In this document: in pieces, positions 50,713-59,528 of the stretch | How positions within the stretch are numbered: the first letter of the stretch is position 1 | Layout of the letters: each line of letters begins with the position of its first letter | Origin: DSWT01 sp035420085 | GTDB taxonomy: Bacteria; Chloroflexota; Anaerolineae; B4-G1; SLSP01 | Reading direction: 5' to 3' | DNA: 64,000 bases | Assembly: GCA_035420085.1 (NCBI GenBank) | Contig: DAOLUH010000013.1 | Location: forward strand, 1-64,000 | Program-made: the position numbers and the translations under genes | The notes under the pieces: model-generated | Told to the model about the DNA's origin: nothing | Database searches by the model: none | The model's input: the letters and a program-made list of their open reading frames with translations, nothing else

Positions 50713-53700
50713 GTGCTAACGAAGACGCCATCAAACAAGCGTGATTTCAATATCTGGCTGTGGCTTACGCCGCTGCTGCTGGCCCTGCCGGCGATCCAGC
50801 CCTTCCTGCGCAACGAACTCACCGTCGGCTACGACAACGTCCTGCACCTCTGGCGCAGCCTCGAAGCTGATCAGATGCTTACCCACGGCATCCTCTACAC
50901 CCGCTGGTTCCCCAATATGGTTTTCGGCCTGGGCTATCCCATGCTGCTGTTCAATCCGCCGCTCTCCGCACTGCTGGCGGCCTTGTTCCACCGGCTAGGG
51001 CTGGATTGGCCGCTCGCCATCAATGGCGTCTTCGCGGTGGGAACGCTGCTTTCCGGCTGGACGACCTGGCTCTGGGTCCGCGACCTGCGCCGCACTGCGC
51101 CGCGCGTGGAACGCGAGATCGCCGCCCTCGTTGCCGGGCTGGTGATGGTCACACTGCCCTTCCACGCCTACGTCAACTACCATCGCGCCAGCATGAGCGA
51201 GGCGCTGGCCTGGGCCTTTCCCCCGCTCATCCTCTGGGGATTGGGGCGCTGGCAACGTGACGCCGAACGCCGTGGGCTGTGGGCGGCGGCAGGCGGTCTG
51301 GCCGCGATGCTGCTCACGCACGACGCCTTCGCCTACCTGACGCTGCCGCTTCTGGCAGCCTGGGTAGCGGTGAACGCGCTCGATGCGCGCACCTGGCGCA
51401 CGGCCTGGCGCGGCATCTGGGCGCTCGGATTGGGAATCGGCGTCGCTGCGTTCTTCTGGCTCCCTTCGATCCTGGAACGGGGCAACGTGCAGTTCGAGCG
51501 CGTGTTGAGTTACCGCTATTCAGCCAGCTTCGTCTCCCTGACGACCCTGCTGGAGCCACCGCGCGCCTTCGATACCAGCCTGCTCAATCCCTGGCTGCCC
51601 AAAGGGATCGGACTGTTGCCGGCGCTGTGTATGCTCCTGGCGTTGCCGGTGCTTGTCTCGGTCCGTCGCAAGGAAGGCTTTTGGCGGCTTCTCATCCTGT
51701 GGATTGCGACCCTCGGCTACGTGTGGCTCGCCACCCCGGCCGCGGCCTGGTTCTGGAAGCTTGTCCCACAACTGGCGTTTTTGCACTTTCCCTGGCGCTT
51801 TCTCTCGCCGGCCGCCGTGGGCGTCGCCACGCTCGCCGGGATCGGGTGCGGCTGGCTGGCGCAGCGTTGGCCCCCTGCCGGCCCGCTGGCGCTCGTTGCC
51901 TTGAGCCTGGGCGCGCTCGGCTGGCTCTACCCGCCCCACACCGCCCTGCCGCAACCGGCGACGCTCGCCGGGATGCTCGACTACGAACATCAAACTGGCT
52001 GGCTCGGCGGGACCACCTTCGGCGAGTTGCTCCCCAAAACCGTGCAGCAACTTCCCACAACTAACCCGCTGGAAGCCGACCTGCGCGCCGGGCGTGAACC
52101 GGTGCGTTTGCGTCCCGAAGAATTGCCCGCCGGCGCGACCATCCACGAAGCCAACTACGGGCCGAATCGCGCGCGGCTGGTCGTGGAATCGCCCGCCCCC
52201 TTCCGCGCGCGCTACTGGACGTTCGCCTATCCCGGCTGGCGGGTGCAGATTGATGGCGCATCTGTCCCCGTTATCCCTAGCGAACCGGAAGGCCTGATCA
52301 CCTTCGACATACCCACCGGACGCCACACCCTGGACATTCGCTTCGGTGAAACCCCTTTACGGCTCGTTGCGGACACGCTATCGGCGCTCAGCCTCGCGCT
52401 ATTGCTGGTCAGCCTCATAAAATCGCCCCCAAGCCAGGCGCCGGAATCACCGGAAGCCTTCAACGCAACCGGCTTTTTCGCCCTCGCCCTGGGCTTGATT
52501 TTGATCAAAACGTTGTGGATCGACCAGGCCAATATCCCGCTGCACTTTGCGAATCTTGAGGATAACCACTTGCGCCGCGTGGATGTCCCGCTGGATGTGA
52601 CCTTCGACGGGCAGTTCCGCCTGCTCGGTCACGATGCCCTGCCCACGACGCTGGCGGCGGATACGCCCCTGGATGTGTGGACGTACTGGCAGGATACCGT
52701 CCCCGGTGGACCGGAGTATGGCGTCGGGATGGCGCTCAAGGACGAATTTGGCGTCACCTGGAACACGCCGATACCCTGGCCGCCTCCCTGGCATCGCGAG
52801 CCGCCCGCAGCCAACACGTGGCCCGCCGACCAGTACGCCGCCATCGCGCAGCGGTACGACCTGTGGCCTGGAACGCCGCCGGGCGTCTATACGCTGACAT
52901 TGAGCGTCTTCGAGCAAACGTCCGCGTTTACCTACCAGGCCCAAGACGCCGCCGGGCAAAGCCTCGGCACTGAGTTGACATTGGGAACGATACAGGTCAC
53001 GCCGCCGCGTCATCAAGCGCGCGCTGGAGAAACCCGCTTCAATGCCGACGGCAACGCCGTCTGGGGACCGCTGCGGCTGATCGGCTACGACGTGGATCGT
53101 GAGATGGCTGCGCCCGGCGCGCTCATCCTGCTCACCTTCCTGTGGCAGGCCGACAGCGCCCCGCAGATTGATTGTTCCTCGCACGTACAGTTTTTGTCGG
53201 AGAATGGAGCCATCGCGGCTGAATTCACCTTGCCGCCGGCCCGCGCCGACTTCCCGACGACGCGCTGGCAGGCCGGCAACGTTTGGCGCGGGCGGCATCT
53301 CGTGCGATTGCCTGCCACGCTCAACAGCGGTCGCTACCGGTGGACTGTGTCCGCCTGTCCAGAAATCGAGACTACCACGCCGCCATCGCTATTGGCGTTC
53401 CTCGACGTGGAAGCTCCGCAGCGCCTTTGGGATGCGCCCGATTTGGACATCACAACCCATGTGCAATTGGGCGGAAGCACCACGCTGTTGGGCGCGCTGG
53501 GCGCGCTGGACACGCTACGCCCCGGCGACACCCTTTCACTCACGCTGGTCTGGCGCGCGGAAGCGGTCATGGTCGAAAGCTATCGGGTCTTCGTCCACCT
53601 GATTGGGCCAGACGGTACACTCGTGGCGCAATCCGATGGCGAACCCGCGGGATGGTATCGCCCTACCACCAGTTGGGCGCCCGGCGAGATTGTGCTGGAT

Positions 53701-53841
53701 TCGCGTTCACTGGCGCTTCCGGCCGATCTAGCGCCGGGCGTCTATCGCCTGTACGCCGGTCTGTACACCCTGAAAGAAGGTCGCCTGCGCACACCGGATG
53801 GCACAGACGCCATCGCACTAAGGGAAATCACGATAAAATAA
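50713..53841 (+). CDS. Large membrane protein with extracytoplasmic beta-domain region
   Basis: This is a 1042-residue protein starting at a GTG (50713), 15 bases after the DUF362 stop and without a strong ribosome site, so translational coupling is likely. Residues 1-410 carry about 10-11 membrane spans with a GT-C-like opening (LRNELTVGYDNVLHLWRSLEADQ, LYTRWFPNMVFGLGYPMLLF). This matches proteins annotated '6-pyruvoyl-tetrahydropterin synthase-related, membrane'. A periplasmic-type segment (about 420-545; FRARYWTFAYPGWRVQIDGA) is followed by two more spans (545-610). The C-terminal 430 residues are beta-rich repeats such as LTLVWRAEAVMVESYRVFVHLIG. It probably modifies or polymerises envelope glycans; the reaction is unknown. 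Confidence 0.78.
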   Translation: MLTKTPSNKRDFNIWLWLTPLLLALPAIQPFLRNELTVGYDNVLHLWRSLEADQMLTHGILYTRWFPNMVFGLGYPMLLFNPPLSALLAALFHRLGLDWPLAINGVFAVGTLLSGWTTWLWVRDLRRTAPRVEREIAALVAGLVMVTLPFHAYVNYHRASMSEALAWAFPPLILWGLGRWQRDAERRGLWAAAGGLAAMLLTHDAFAYLTLPLLAAWVAVNALDARTWRTAWRGIWALGLGIGVAAFFWLPSILERGNVQFERVLSYRYSASFVSLTTLLEPPRAFDTSLLNPWLPKGIGLLPALCMLLALPVLVSVRRKEGFWRLLILWIATLGYVWLATPAAAWFWKLVPQLAFLHFPWRFLSPAAVGVATLAGIGCGWLAQRWPPAGPLALVALSLGALGWLYPPHTALPQPATLAGMLDYEHQTGWLGGTTFGELLPKTVQQLPTTNPLEADLRAGREPVRLRPEELPAGATIHEANYGPNRARLVVESPAPFRARYWTFAYPGWRVQIDGASVPVIPSEPEGLITFDIPTGRHTLDIRFGETPLRLVADTLSALSLALLLVSLIKSPPSQAPESPEAFNATGFFALALGLILIKTLWIDQANIPLHFANLEDNHLRRVDVPLDVTFDGQFRLLGHDALPTTLAADTPLDVWTYWQDTVPGGPEYGVGMALKDEFGVTWNTPIPWPPPWHREPPAANTWPADQYAAIAQRYDLWPGTPPGVYTLTLSVFEQTSAFTYQAQDAAGQSLGTELTLGTIQVTPPRHQARAGETRFNADGNAVWGPLRLIGYDVDREMAAPGALILLTFLWQADSAPQIDCSSHVQFLSENGAIAAEFTLPPARADFPTTRWQAGNVWRGRHLVRLPATLNSGRYRWTVSACPEIETTTPPSLLAFLDVEAPQRLWDAPDLDITTHVQLGGSTTLLGALGALDTLRPGDTLSLTLVWRAEAVMVESYRVFVHLIGPDGTLVAQSDGEPAGWYRPTTSWAPGEIVLDSRSLALPADLAPGVYRLYAGLYTLKEGRLRTPDGTDAIALREITIK

Positions 53842-53932
53842 AGCATGGCGCGTGAGTGTAATGCACTCCATTGATGACAGAATGACTATCAGACCACACG
53901 ACTAACGACTACCGGACTACTCGGAGGATTCA

Positions 53933-54772
53933 ATGACTCGATACATTGCCGCTTACGATACCGAAATGCCCGGCGCGTGCCTGGTGGCCTGCCGAACAAT
54001 CCGTGACGTCCACGAACGGTTTGGTTTCGACGCCACGTTCTTCATCCAGGGGACGCTGTTGGAAGCCGACGGGCCAGCCTTCCGCGCATTGCTTGGCGAC
54101 GTGCCGCAGTTCGAGATCGCCTCGCACACGTACTCCCATCAAATGCTGCGCGATCACCCGTTCTGCGGTCCGGCGATAGCACCGGCTGCGCGCCTGCGTG
54201 AGATTCGCTACGGCAAAACGCTGGTTGAGCAGACCTTCGGGCGGCCCTGCGTGGGGATGCGGCCCGGCTGCGGCTTCGACCGTGGTTTGCGAGGCGACCC
54301 GTGGCTGGTGAAAGCGGTTGCGGATGCAGGTTTCGGCTACATCAGCTCTGTGCTGTGGGGGCCAGAGATGACCGTGCCCGCCCTACTCGAACCGCCGTTC
54401 ACCTACGCCGGCGAAGGCTGCCCCGACCTATGGGAGATGCCCGGTCACGGCTGGCACGAAAACCTGCTCAAGGGTCACAACCTCACCGACCGGCCGCAGC
54501 GCATCCTCGCCTGGCCCTCGCCCTTCCCGGAGGCCATTCGCCTGGGACCGATTGCCACGCCGGAAGAGGAATTCGCGATGAACCGCCTTTTCATCGACCG
54601 CGCCATCGAACTCGATCTGCCCTACGTCTCCCTCATCTGGCATCCCTGGTCCCTGGCGCGCTTTGATCCGGCGATGACGATGCTGGCCATGACCTTCGCC
54701 TACGTCCGCGAGCGCGGCCTCGAACCAACCACGTTCGCAGGCGAGCAACAGCGTTTGAAGGAGGCGTTATAG
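53933..54772 (+). CDS. Polysaccharide deacetylase-family protein
   Basis: This is a 279-residue protein with a CGGAGG ribosome site. The NodB fold is visible: motif 1 AAYDTEMPG (metal Asp present, the catalytic-base position reads Thr/Glu and not Asp-Asp), FGFDATFFIQGTLLE, motif 2 SHTYSHQML with both metal histidines, and motif 3-like GMRPGCGFDRGL. FGYISSVLWGP and VSLIWHPWSLAR close the domain. Members remove N- or O-acetyl groups from glycans. No signal peptide is present, so a cytoplasmic substrate is likely. The altered first motif leaves the activity in some doubt. The stop codon overlaps the palindrome at 54768-54796. Confidence 0.85.
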   Translation: MTRYIAAYDTEMPGACLVACRTIRDVHERFGFDATFFIQGTLLEADGPAFRALLGDVPQFEIASHTYSHQMLRDHPFCGPAIAPAARLREIRYGKTLVEQTFGRPCVGMRPGCGFDRGLRGDPWLVKAVADAGFGYISSVLWGPEMTVPALLEPPFTYAGEGCPDLWEMPGHGWHENLLKGHNLTDRPQRILAWPSPFPEAIRLGPIATPEEEFAMNRLFIDRAIELDLPYVSLIWHPWSLARFDPAMTMLAMTFAYVRERGLEPTTFAGEQQRLKEAL

Positions 54773-54796
54773 CGCGAGTTGACAACCCGCGCTATA
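54768..54796. repeat. 14-bp palindrome, TAGCGCGAGTTG family
   Basis: TATAGCGCGAGTTG (54768-54781) and its near complement (54783-54796, one mismatch) flank one base. It is the same family as 14832-14860. It supplies the last bases and stop of the deacetylase gene. Confidence 0.8.
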
Positions 54797-54891
54797 GCAT
54801 CGGTACCTCGAGAACTTTTAACTTGGAACTCTGAACTTGAGACTTTGAGGAGATTCAACCATGATGCGACTTGTGACGTTTGTAGCTGCCG

Positions 54892-55467
54892 TTGCGTTTC
54901 TGGCTCTATTTGGGCATCCGCGTGCTATTCACTGCCGCCAGCGTGTGGGCGATGTCCGAAGCAGTCGCGCGCGAGCGGATGAAGCCCGGTCCAGGGGCGA
55001 AACCGGAGCCGGTCTACAACGTCGGCGCGACGCTGATGTGGATTGCGCACGTCGTCATCGTCTCGCTGGATTTGGGACGCTATCACTGGAGCGCGGGATT
55101 TCCGGTCTGGGTGCAGGTGATTGGCATGATCGGGATGCTTGGAGGCATGGCCCTGCCCGTCTGGGCGCTGCGCCACAACGAATATCTCTCGGCGCGCATC
55201 CGCATCCAGGGAGAGCGCGGGCAGATCGTGGCGACGACGGGGCCGTATGCCTACGTGCGCCATCCCAACTACGCGGGTGCGGTTCTCCTCGGCCTGACCA
55301 GCGGCCTGGTCTTCGGCTCGTGGCCCTCCATCCCGCCGCTGCTGGTCTGGATCGGCCTGCTGGTGTATCGCACCCTTAACGAGGAAAAAGTCCTGTTTGC
55401 CGAGTTGGAAGGCTATCGGGAGTATGCGGAGAAGGTGCGGTATCGGTTTGTGCCAGGGGTCTGGTGA
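54892..55467 (+). CDS. Isoprenylcysteine carboxyl methyltransferase-family protein, start region out of frame
   Basis: This is a 191-residue membrane protein with about five spans and the ICMT/PEMT C-terminal motif: RIRIQGERGQIVATTGPYAYVRHPNYAG, then LVYRTLNEEKVLFAELEGYREYAEKVRYRF. The family methylates lipid or isoprenylated substrates with SAM at the membrane. In its own frame the only usable starts are TTG at 54892 or CTG at 54886, without a ribosome site, since a TAG lies at 54883. A strong GAGGAG-preceded ATG at 54861 is in another frame and encodes MMRLVTFVAAVAF, which would make a natural beginning if joined by a one-base shift near 54890. Either a sequencing/assembly indel or a real frameshift is likely. 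Confidence 0.75.
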   Translation: MRFWLYLGIRVLFTAASVWAMSEAVARERMKPGPGAKPEPVYNVGATLMWIAHVVIVSLDLGRYHWSAGFPVWVQVIGMIGMLGGMALPVWALRHNEYLSARIRIQGERGQIVATTGPYAYVRHPNYAGAVLLGLTSGLVFGSWPSIPPLLVWIGLLVYRTLNEEKVLFAELEGYREYAEKVRYRFVPGVW

Positions 55468-55477
55468 GGAAAAAACT

Positions 55478-55876
55478 ATGCTGGAGGCGATTCTTGCCAT
55501 TTCGCTCATCATCGGCCTTATGTCGTGGATACTGATTCTTCAATATCGTCAGATCCCGTCATTAAAGGGATTTACAGAGTATGAAAAGATTGTTTTAAAG
55601 CGACAAGCTACAGTGGCGTTTATACTCATTCCGCTCCTGTTATTGGTTATGGTGCCGCTCATAACGGAGAAAAATCTTGTGCCACCCATTATTTATGCCG
55701 TTGGAGGCGCGTTAGTCCTTGGATACATCGCTGTGACTTCTATTGTCCACCAAGTGTCAATTTTCCGAAGTAAAGGACAGGCTGAGCCATCCAAAGGCAA
55801 ACGAGCTATCATATACAGTGTCCTTGTTATTGTCTTTATATTCGTTATAGGTTGGGAACTGCTGTCTAATCGTTGA
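55478..55876 (+). CDS. Small four-span membrane protein, unknown
   Basis: This is a 132-residue protein starting MLEAILAISLIIGLMSWILI at 55478 after AGGA; the frame extends further upstream only through the preceding gene. There are four hydrophobic segments: about 3-22, 45-63, 70-92 and 112-130. A basic loop (RSKGQAEPSKGKR) lies between the last two. No family is recognised. It is distinctly AT-richer than the genes on both sides, which suggests a later insertion or weaker codon selection. It sits 10 bases after the ICMT-like gene and 13 bases before the large glycosidase-like gene, so the three are probably co-transcribed. Confidence 0.65.
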   Translation: MLEAILAISLIIGLMSWILILQYRQIPSLKGFTEYEKIVLKRQATVAFILIPLLLLVMVPLITEKNLVPPIIYAVGGALVLGYIAVTSIVHQVSIFRSKGQAEPSKGKRAIIYSVLVIVFIFVIGWELLSNR

Positions 55877-55889
55877 GGAGTAAATCTTT

Positions 55890-58800
55890 ATGAGTCACTT
55901 GTCAATTCTTCAAAATTCCCTAATCAACCTCGCCGACTTCGCCCGCTTCCGCTGGTGGACCGGCACGGAGCGTCACAACCTGTACACCCACGACCTCACG
56001 CCAGACACCGACGGCCTGCTGCGCCCGGTCCGCGATCCCGAATCCGGCGTGTGGCAGCTTGGCCTGGAATGGGATGAGCCGCGCGACATACGACAAGTGG
56101 TTGTGCGCTTCGCGGGCGATGCGCCGCCCGACCTGCGTGCGCAATACTGGCAGAACACCTGGCCCACGCCTGCCCCGGAGCGACGACCGGGCGCGCGGCG
56201 CGGCTGGATCGGGCGCGACGATCCCTGGCACGGCCGCTGGGTGACGGTGCGCGCCGAAACGACAATCGCGCGCGCCCCCTTTCCATCTCCGCGCGTCCCC
56301 CTCCTTCCTTTTGCTCGCGTCCCCGTCTCGGGGACGCAAAGCCCGCCCCCGGGGACGGGGGCGGGAGCAACGATCACCTTCACCTTCGACCCCGTCGATC
56401 TGCCCGAATTACGCGGCGTGATGTCGGCGGCGCAATTGGAGGAGGCCGCGCACTATCTCGCACCCTTCCGGCGCACGCTCAAGCTGCGGCTGGTCTGCGG
56501 TGGAGATGCGCAACCCATCATCGCTGAACTCGGCGTCTACTCCGATACACGGTGGGACGAAGGGGAGATTGATGTGCGGTGCATAGAAAATGGCAAATGG
56601 CAAATGGTGAATGACGGATGGCAGGCGGTGAACGGGGAAGCGCTGAGCGTTACGCCGATTGACGCAGCGTGTGTGCGGCTGCGCGTGCGATACGCGGATT
56701 GTGGGGCGGATTCGGCGGATCGCACAATCCTCACGCTGCATGACGGAGAGCGCGGTTTCTCATTCCGTGTCGCCGACCTGGATCGGGGGCCGATCTACAT
56801 CAAGGACTACGGCGCGTACATCACCTGGGCGGGCGGCGAGTCATTCGAGGCATATCAGCGGCGGTTGGCGGGTGCGCCGAAACCCATTTACGACCGCATC
56901 TTCGATGAACCGGAACAATCGCTGGCGCGTGCCCTGGCAGAGATTCCGCCGTTGGACGTCGTCAAGCAGGATTCCTACACCGGCCTGGGACGTTATCTGC
57001 CGCTGAGCCTCGAAGCTGGACGGCAGGAGTTCGCACTGCGCCACAACGGTGAACTCTTCGCCGACAAGACCCAGTTGAAATTGTCCGGACGGGACGCGGC
57101 GCGCCTGCTCTGGCCGGGGGCGCAACTGCGCTTTCGTTTCGGCACAGGCGATCCACCTGACTTTCGAGAACCAGGCCATCGCACCGCGCAATCCCTGCTC
57201 GACGGCTGGCTGCCGGTTGTCATCAGCCGGTGGTTGGATCGAGAGATCGAAGTCGAAGAGACGGCGTTCGTCGCGCAACTCGAAGGTCCGATGACCGGCC
57301 CCGACGCCCGACGCGGCGACGAAGATGTGGTCGCCATGCTGCGCTTCGTCCTCTGCAACACCACCCACGGGCGCAAACAGGTCCACTTCTGGCTCGCCAT
57401 CGCGCCGCAGGAGCAGCTTGAGGTGTGCGACGAACTGATTCTGGCCCAGGGCCGCGTCGTGCCAGACGTGCCCGTCGCGCGCGCGTGGCGCGTGGACGCT
57501 TACCCGGAATCCCGGCTGCGCGGCGTGTTCCACAGCGGCGGGCGCGGGACACTGGCGGCGGTTCCCTGCGCCGAAAATGGCGTCTCCCGCGTCATCCCGA
57601 CAGCGATTCTGTACACCGTCGAGCTGGATGGCGGTGAATCGCACACACTCACCATGACCGTTCCTTTCGTCACTTTGTCAACGGATTTAACGGATAACGC
57701 TAATCCGTTAAAATCCGTTCAATCCGTTGACACTCCCAACTTTGATGAGAAGTTGGTAGACGTCGTCGCTTACTGGCGCGGCTACGTCGAGTCCGGCGGG
57801 CAGATGGACGTGCCGGACGCCGTGCTGTCCGATTTCCACAAGGCTGCGCGCGTGCATGTGGGCATCAGCGTGGACAAGGAGCCGGAGAATGGTCTGTACG
57901 TCGTCCCGGCAGGAACGTGGTCCTACGGCGCGTGCGGCAACGAAGCCACCTGGCAGATTACGATGCTCGATCAAGCCGGGCATCACGACCGGGCGGCGGC
58001 GTACCTGGAGACGTTCTTGCAGACGCAAGGCATCGCTGCGCCGGATGGTAAGTTCACCGCGGCAGAAGGCGCGCTCGTGGCGGTGAACTTCGACGGCGGC
58101 GCGCCGGTGATGGGCAGCTTCGCCTACAACCTCGATCACGGCTACATTATGGAATGTCTGGCGCACCACTACCGCTACACCGCTGACCGGACGTGGCTCG
58201 ACCGGGTAACGCCCAACCTCATCGCCGCGTGCGATTTCGTCATCCGCGAGCGGGAAAGCACCAAGCAGCGCATGTCTGAGTCACGTTCCATCAGATTCAA
58301 TCCTGAAAATCCTGTCAATCCTGTCCAATTCTCAGAAGAATCCCGCGTGGCGGAATGGGGTCTGCTGCCCGCCGGGCATCTGGAGGACAACCCCGAATGG
58401 CGGCACTGGTTCACCGTCAACGCGCACGCCTACGCCGGGTTACGCGCGATAGCCGATGTGCTGGCATCGGTGGATCACCCGGAGGCGGCGCGACTGACCC
58501 GCGAAGCAGACGCCTACCGGCAAGACATCCGCCAGGCGGCGCTGCGGGCGATGGTCGAGTCGCCGGTGGTGCGCCTGCTTGATGGAACGTACAGCCCCCA
58601 CATCCCCACCCGCACCGGCATCCGTGGGCGCGAATGGGGCTGGTTCCGCGAGGCGGCCTACGGTGCGCTGCACCTGCTTGAAGGCGGCGTTTTCGCTCCC
58701 GACGAACCGGAAATGACGTGGGTGCTGAAGGATTTGGAAGACAACCTCTTCGTCTCCCGCGAGTGGGGGCGACCGGTGGATTTGGAGAAGTTCTGGTTCA

Positions 58801-59369
58801 GCCATGGCGGCGTCACCATCCAGCCCAATCTGATGGACCTGGGCATTGATTACCTGCGGCGCGGGCAGATCAAACACGCGCTGCGGGCGCTGTTCAACAA
58901 CTTCGGCTCGGAACTGTACCCGGACGTGCGCACCTTCACCGAGCATCCGGTCACGGAATTGGGGCACGGCGTCGGCCCGTTCTACAAATCGCCGGACGAG
59001 AGCAAGGCGCTGGTGTGGCTGCGGCATTTCCTGCTGCACGAAGAGGGCGACGCGCTGCACCTGGCGCTGGGCGCGCCGCGCGCCTGGTTCGCGCCGGGGC
59101 AGAGCTTCGGCGCGCGCGATATGGCGTCGTTCTTCGGGCCGGTGACGTATCGCGTACAGACCAGGCCGACGGAGGTCACAGTGGACGTCGAATTATCGGA
59201 TGAGCGCCCACCCCGCGAACTCCATATCCACGTCCGCCTCCCCGAAGGACAGGTGATAAAGGCAGTCACGGTCAGCGGTCAACCGCACGCGGATTTCAAG
59301 AGCGAGGTCATCCGCATCGCCAAGCCATCGCGTTGTCTGATGATCGTCGTGACATATACTGGCGCTTAA
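55890..59369 (+). CDS. Large (alpha/alpha)6-type glycosidase-like protein with in-frame repeat insertions
   Basis: This is an 1159-residue cytoplasmic-type protein (no signal peptide), with GAGGAG before the ATG. Residues 1-250 are beta-rich and resemble a sugar-binding domain (RFRWWTGTERHNLYTHDL; RQVVVRFAGDAPPDLRAQYWQ). The second half (about 660-1100) looks like an alpha/alpha-barrel glycoside hydrolase: GTWSYGACGNEATWQITMLDQ, GSFAYNLDHGYIMECLAHHY, GLLPAGHLEDNPEWRHWF, RGREWGWFREAAYGALHLLE and ELGHGVGPFYKSPDESKALVW. Acidic residues that could be catalytic are present, but I cannot assign a GH family. At least four short repeats have inserted in frame (56278-56370, 56584-56610, 57677-57731, 58294-58326), each adding a low-complexity stretch without breaking the frame. 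Confidence 0.8.
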   Translation: MSHLSILQNSLINLADFARFRWWTGTERHNLYTHDLTPDTDGLLRPVRDPESGVWQLGLEWDEPRDIRQVVVRFAGDAPPDLRAQYWQNTWPTPAPERRPGARRGWIGRDDPWHGRWVTVRAETTIARAPFPSPRVPLLPFARVPVSGTQSPPPGTGAGATITFTFDPVDLPELRGVMSAAQLEEAAHYLAPFRRTLKLRLVCGGDAQPIIAELGVYSDTRWDEGEIDVRCIENGKWQMVNDGWQAVNGEALSVTPIDAACVRLRVRYADCGADSADRTILTLHDGERGFSFRVADLDRGPIYIKDYGAYITWAGGESFEAYQRRLAGAPKPIYDRIFDEPEQSLARALAEIPPLDVVKQDSYTGLGRYLPLSLEAGRQEFALRHNGELFADKTQLKLSGRDAARLLWPGAQLRFRFGTGDPPDFREPGHRTAQSLLDGWLPVVISRWLDREIEVEETAFVAQLEGPMTGPDARRGDEDVVAMLRFVLCNTTHGRKQVHFWLAIAPQEQLEVCDELILAQGRVVPDVPVARAWRVDAYPESRLRGVFHSGGRGTLAAVPCAENGVSRVIPTAILYTVELDGGESHTLTMTVPFVTLSTDLTDNANPLKSVQSVDTPNFDEKLVDVVAYWRGYVESGGQMDVPDAVLSDFHKAARVHVGISVDKEPENGLYVVPAGTWSYGACGNEATWQITMLDQAGHHDRAAAYLETFLQTQGIAAPDGKFTAAEGALVAVNFDGGAPVMGSFAYNLDHGYIMECLAHHYRYTADRTWLDRVTPNLIAACDFVIRERESTKQRMSESRSIRFNPENPVNPVQFSEESRVAEWGLLPAGHLEDNPEWRHWFTVNAHAYAGLRAIADVLASVDHPEAARLTREADAYRQDIRQAALRAMVESPVVRLLDGTYSPHIPTRTGIRGREWGWFREAAYGALHLLEGGVFAPDEPEMTWVLKDLEDNLFVSREWGRPVDLEKFWFSHGGVTIQPNLMDLGIDYLRRGQIKHALRALFNNFGSELYPDVRTFTEHPVTELGHGVGPFYKSPDESKALVWLRHFLLHEEGDALHLALGAPRAWFAPGQSFGARDMASFFGPVTYRVQTRPTEVTVDVELSDERPPRELHIHVRLPEGQVIKAVTVSGQPHADFKSEVIRIAKPSRCLMIVVTYTGA
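56317..56365. repeat. GC-rich double hairpin inside coding sequence
   Basis: GCGTCCCC (56317-56324) pairs with GGGGACGC (56330-56337); CCCGCCCCC (56342-56350) pairs with GGGGGCGGG (56357-56365). Translated in frame as a Pro/Gly/Ala-rich stretch (RVPVSGTQSPPPGTGAGA) between two conserved-looking parts of the protein. Confidence 0.75.
56584..56610. repeat. TGGCAAA tandem repeat inside coding sequence
   Basis: Three AAATGGC/AAATGGT units in tandem, translated as IENGKWQMVNDGW. It resembles the short direct repeats found between genes and appears to be an insertion in the glycosidase-like gene. Confidence 0.55.
57677..57731. repeat. ATCCGTT repeat inside coding sequence
   Basis: GTCAACGGATTTAACGGAT (57677-57695) faces an expanded complement with three ATCCGTT units ending at 57731. 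It is the same family as the 27-bp palindrome at 5792-5852. Translated in frame as LSTDLTDNANPLKSVQSVD. Confidence 0.85.
58294..58326. repeat. AATCCTG tandem repeat inside coding sequence
   Basis: Three AATCCTG units (with A-rich and TC spacers) are translated as RFNPENPVNPVQF, interrupting the barrel domain of the glycosidase-like protein. Confidence 0.75.
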
Positions 59370-59460
59370 TTTTTCAAACCGAAAGACGGTTTTTCGATTA
59401 AAAAATCCATCGAAACCTGAATATATTGCATCTTCGTATTAAAATTATTCGATTTGGGTC

Positions 59461-59489
59461 TTGACAAAAATCGGAGTATAAGTTACAAT
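59461..59489 (+). promoter_or_regulatory. Near-consensus sigma-70 promoter of MFS gene
   Basis: TTGACA (59461-59466), a 17-base spacer and TACAAT (59484-59489). It lies 40 bases before the ATG at 59529 in an AT-rich gap. It is the closest match to consensus in the window. Confidence 0.85.
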
Positions 59490-59496
59490 ATTACTC

Positions 59497-59509
59497 GTAA
59501 TTAAATTAC
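59497..59509 (+). promoter_or_regulatory. Palindromic operator candidate at transcription start
   Basis: GTAATTAAATTAC is a perfect 6+1+6 dyad that would sit at about +1 to +13 of the transcript from the promoter at 59461-59489. This position suits a repressor of the MarR/TetR/ArsR kind controlling an exporter. Confidence 0.5.
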
Positions 59510-59528
59510 ATAAACGAGGAGCGTAAAA

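Noticed and set aside
50713..53841. True 6-pyruvoyl-tetrahydropterin synthase
   Set aside because: The annotation phrase used for similar proteins is misleading; this is a polytopic membrane protein with no pterin-enzyme motifs.
53933..54772. Deacetylase interpreted as inactive because motif 1 lacks Asp-Asp
   Set aside because: Several polysaccharide-deacetylase subgroups have D-x-E or D-T-E in this place, and both metal histidines are present, so inactivity is not supported.
54861..55379. Separate 172-residue gene from the strong ATG at 54861
   Set aside because: After the first 15 residues the translation is Arg/Ala-rich shadow sequence, whereas the other frame has clear ICMT motifs. Only its first codons may be genuine.
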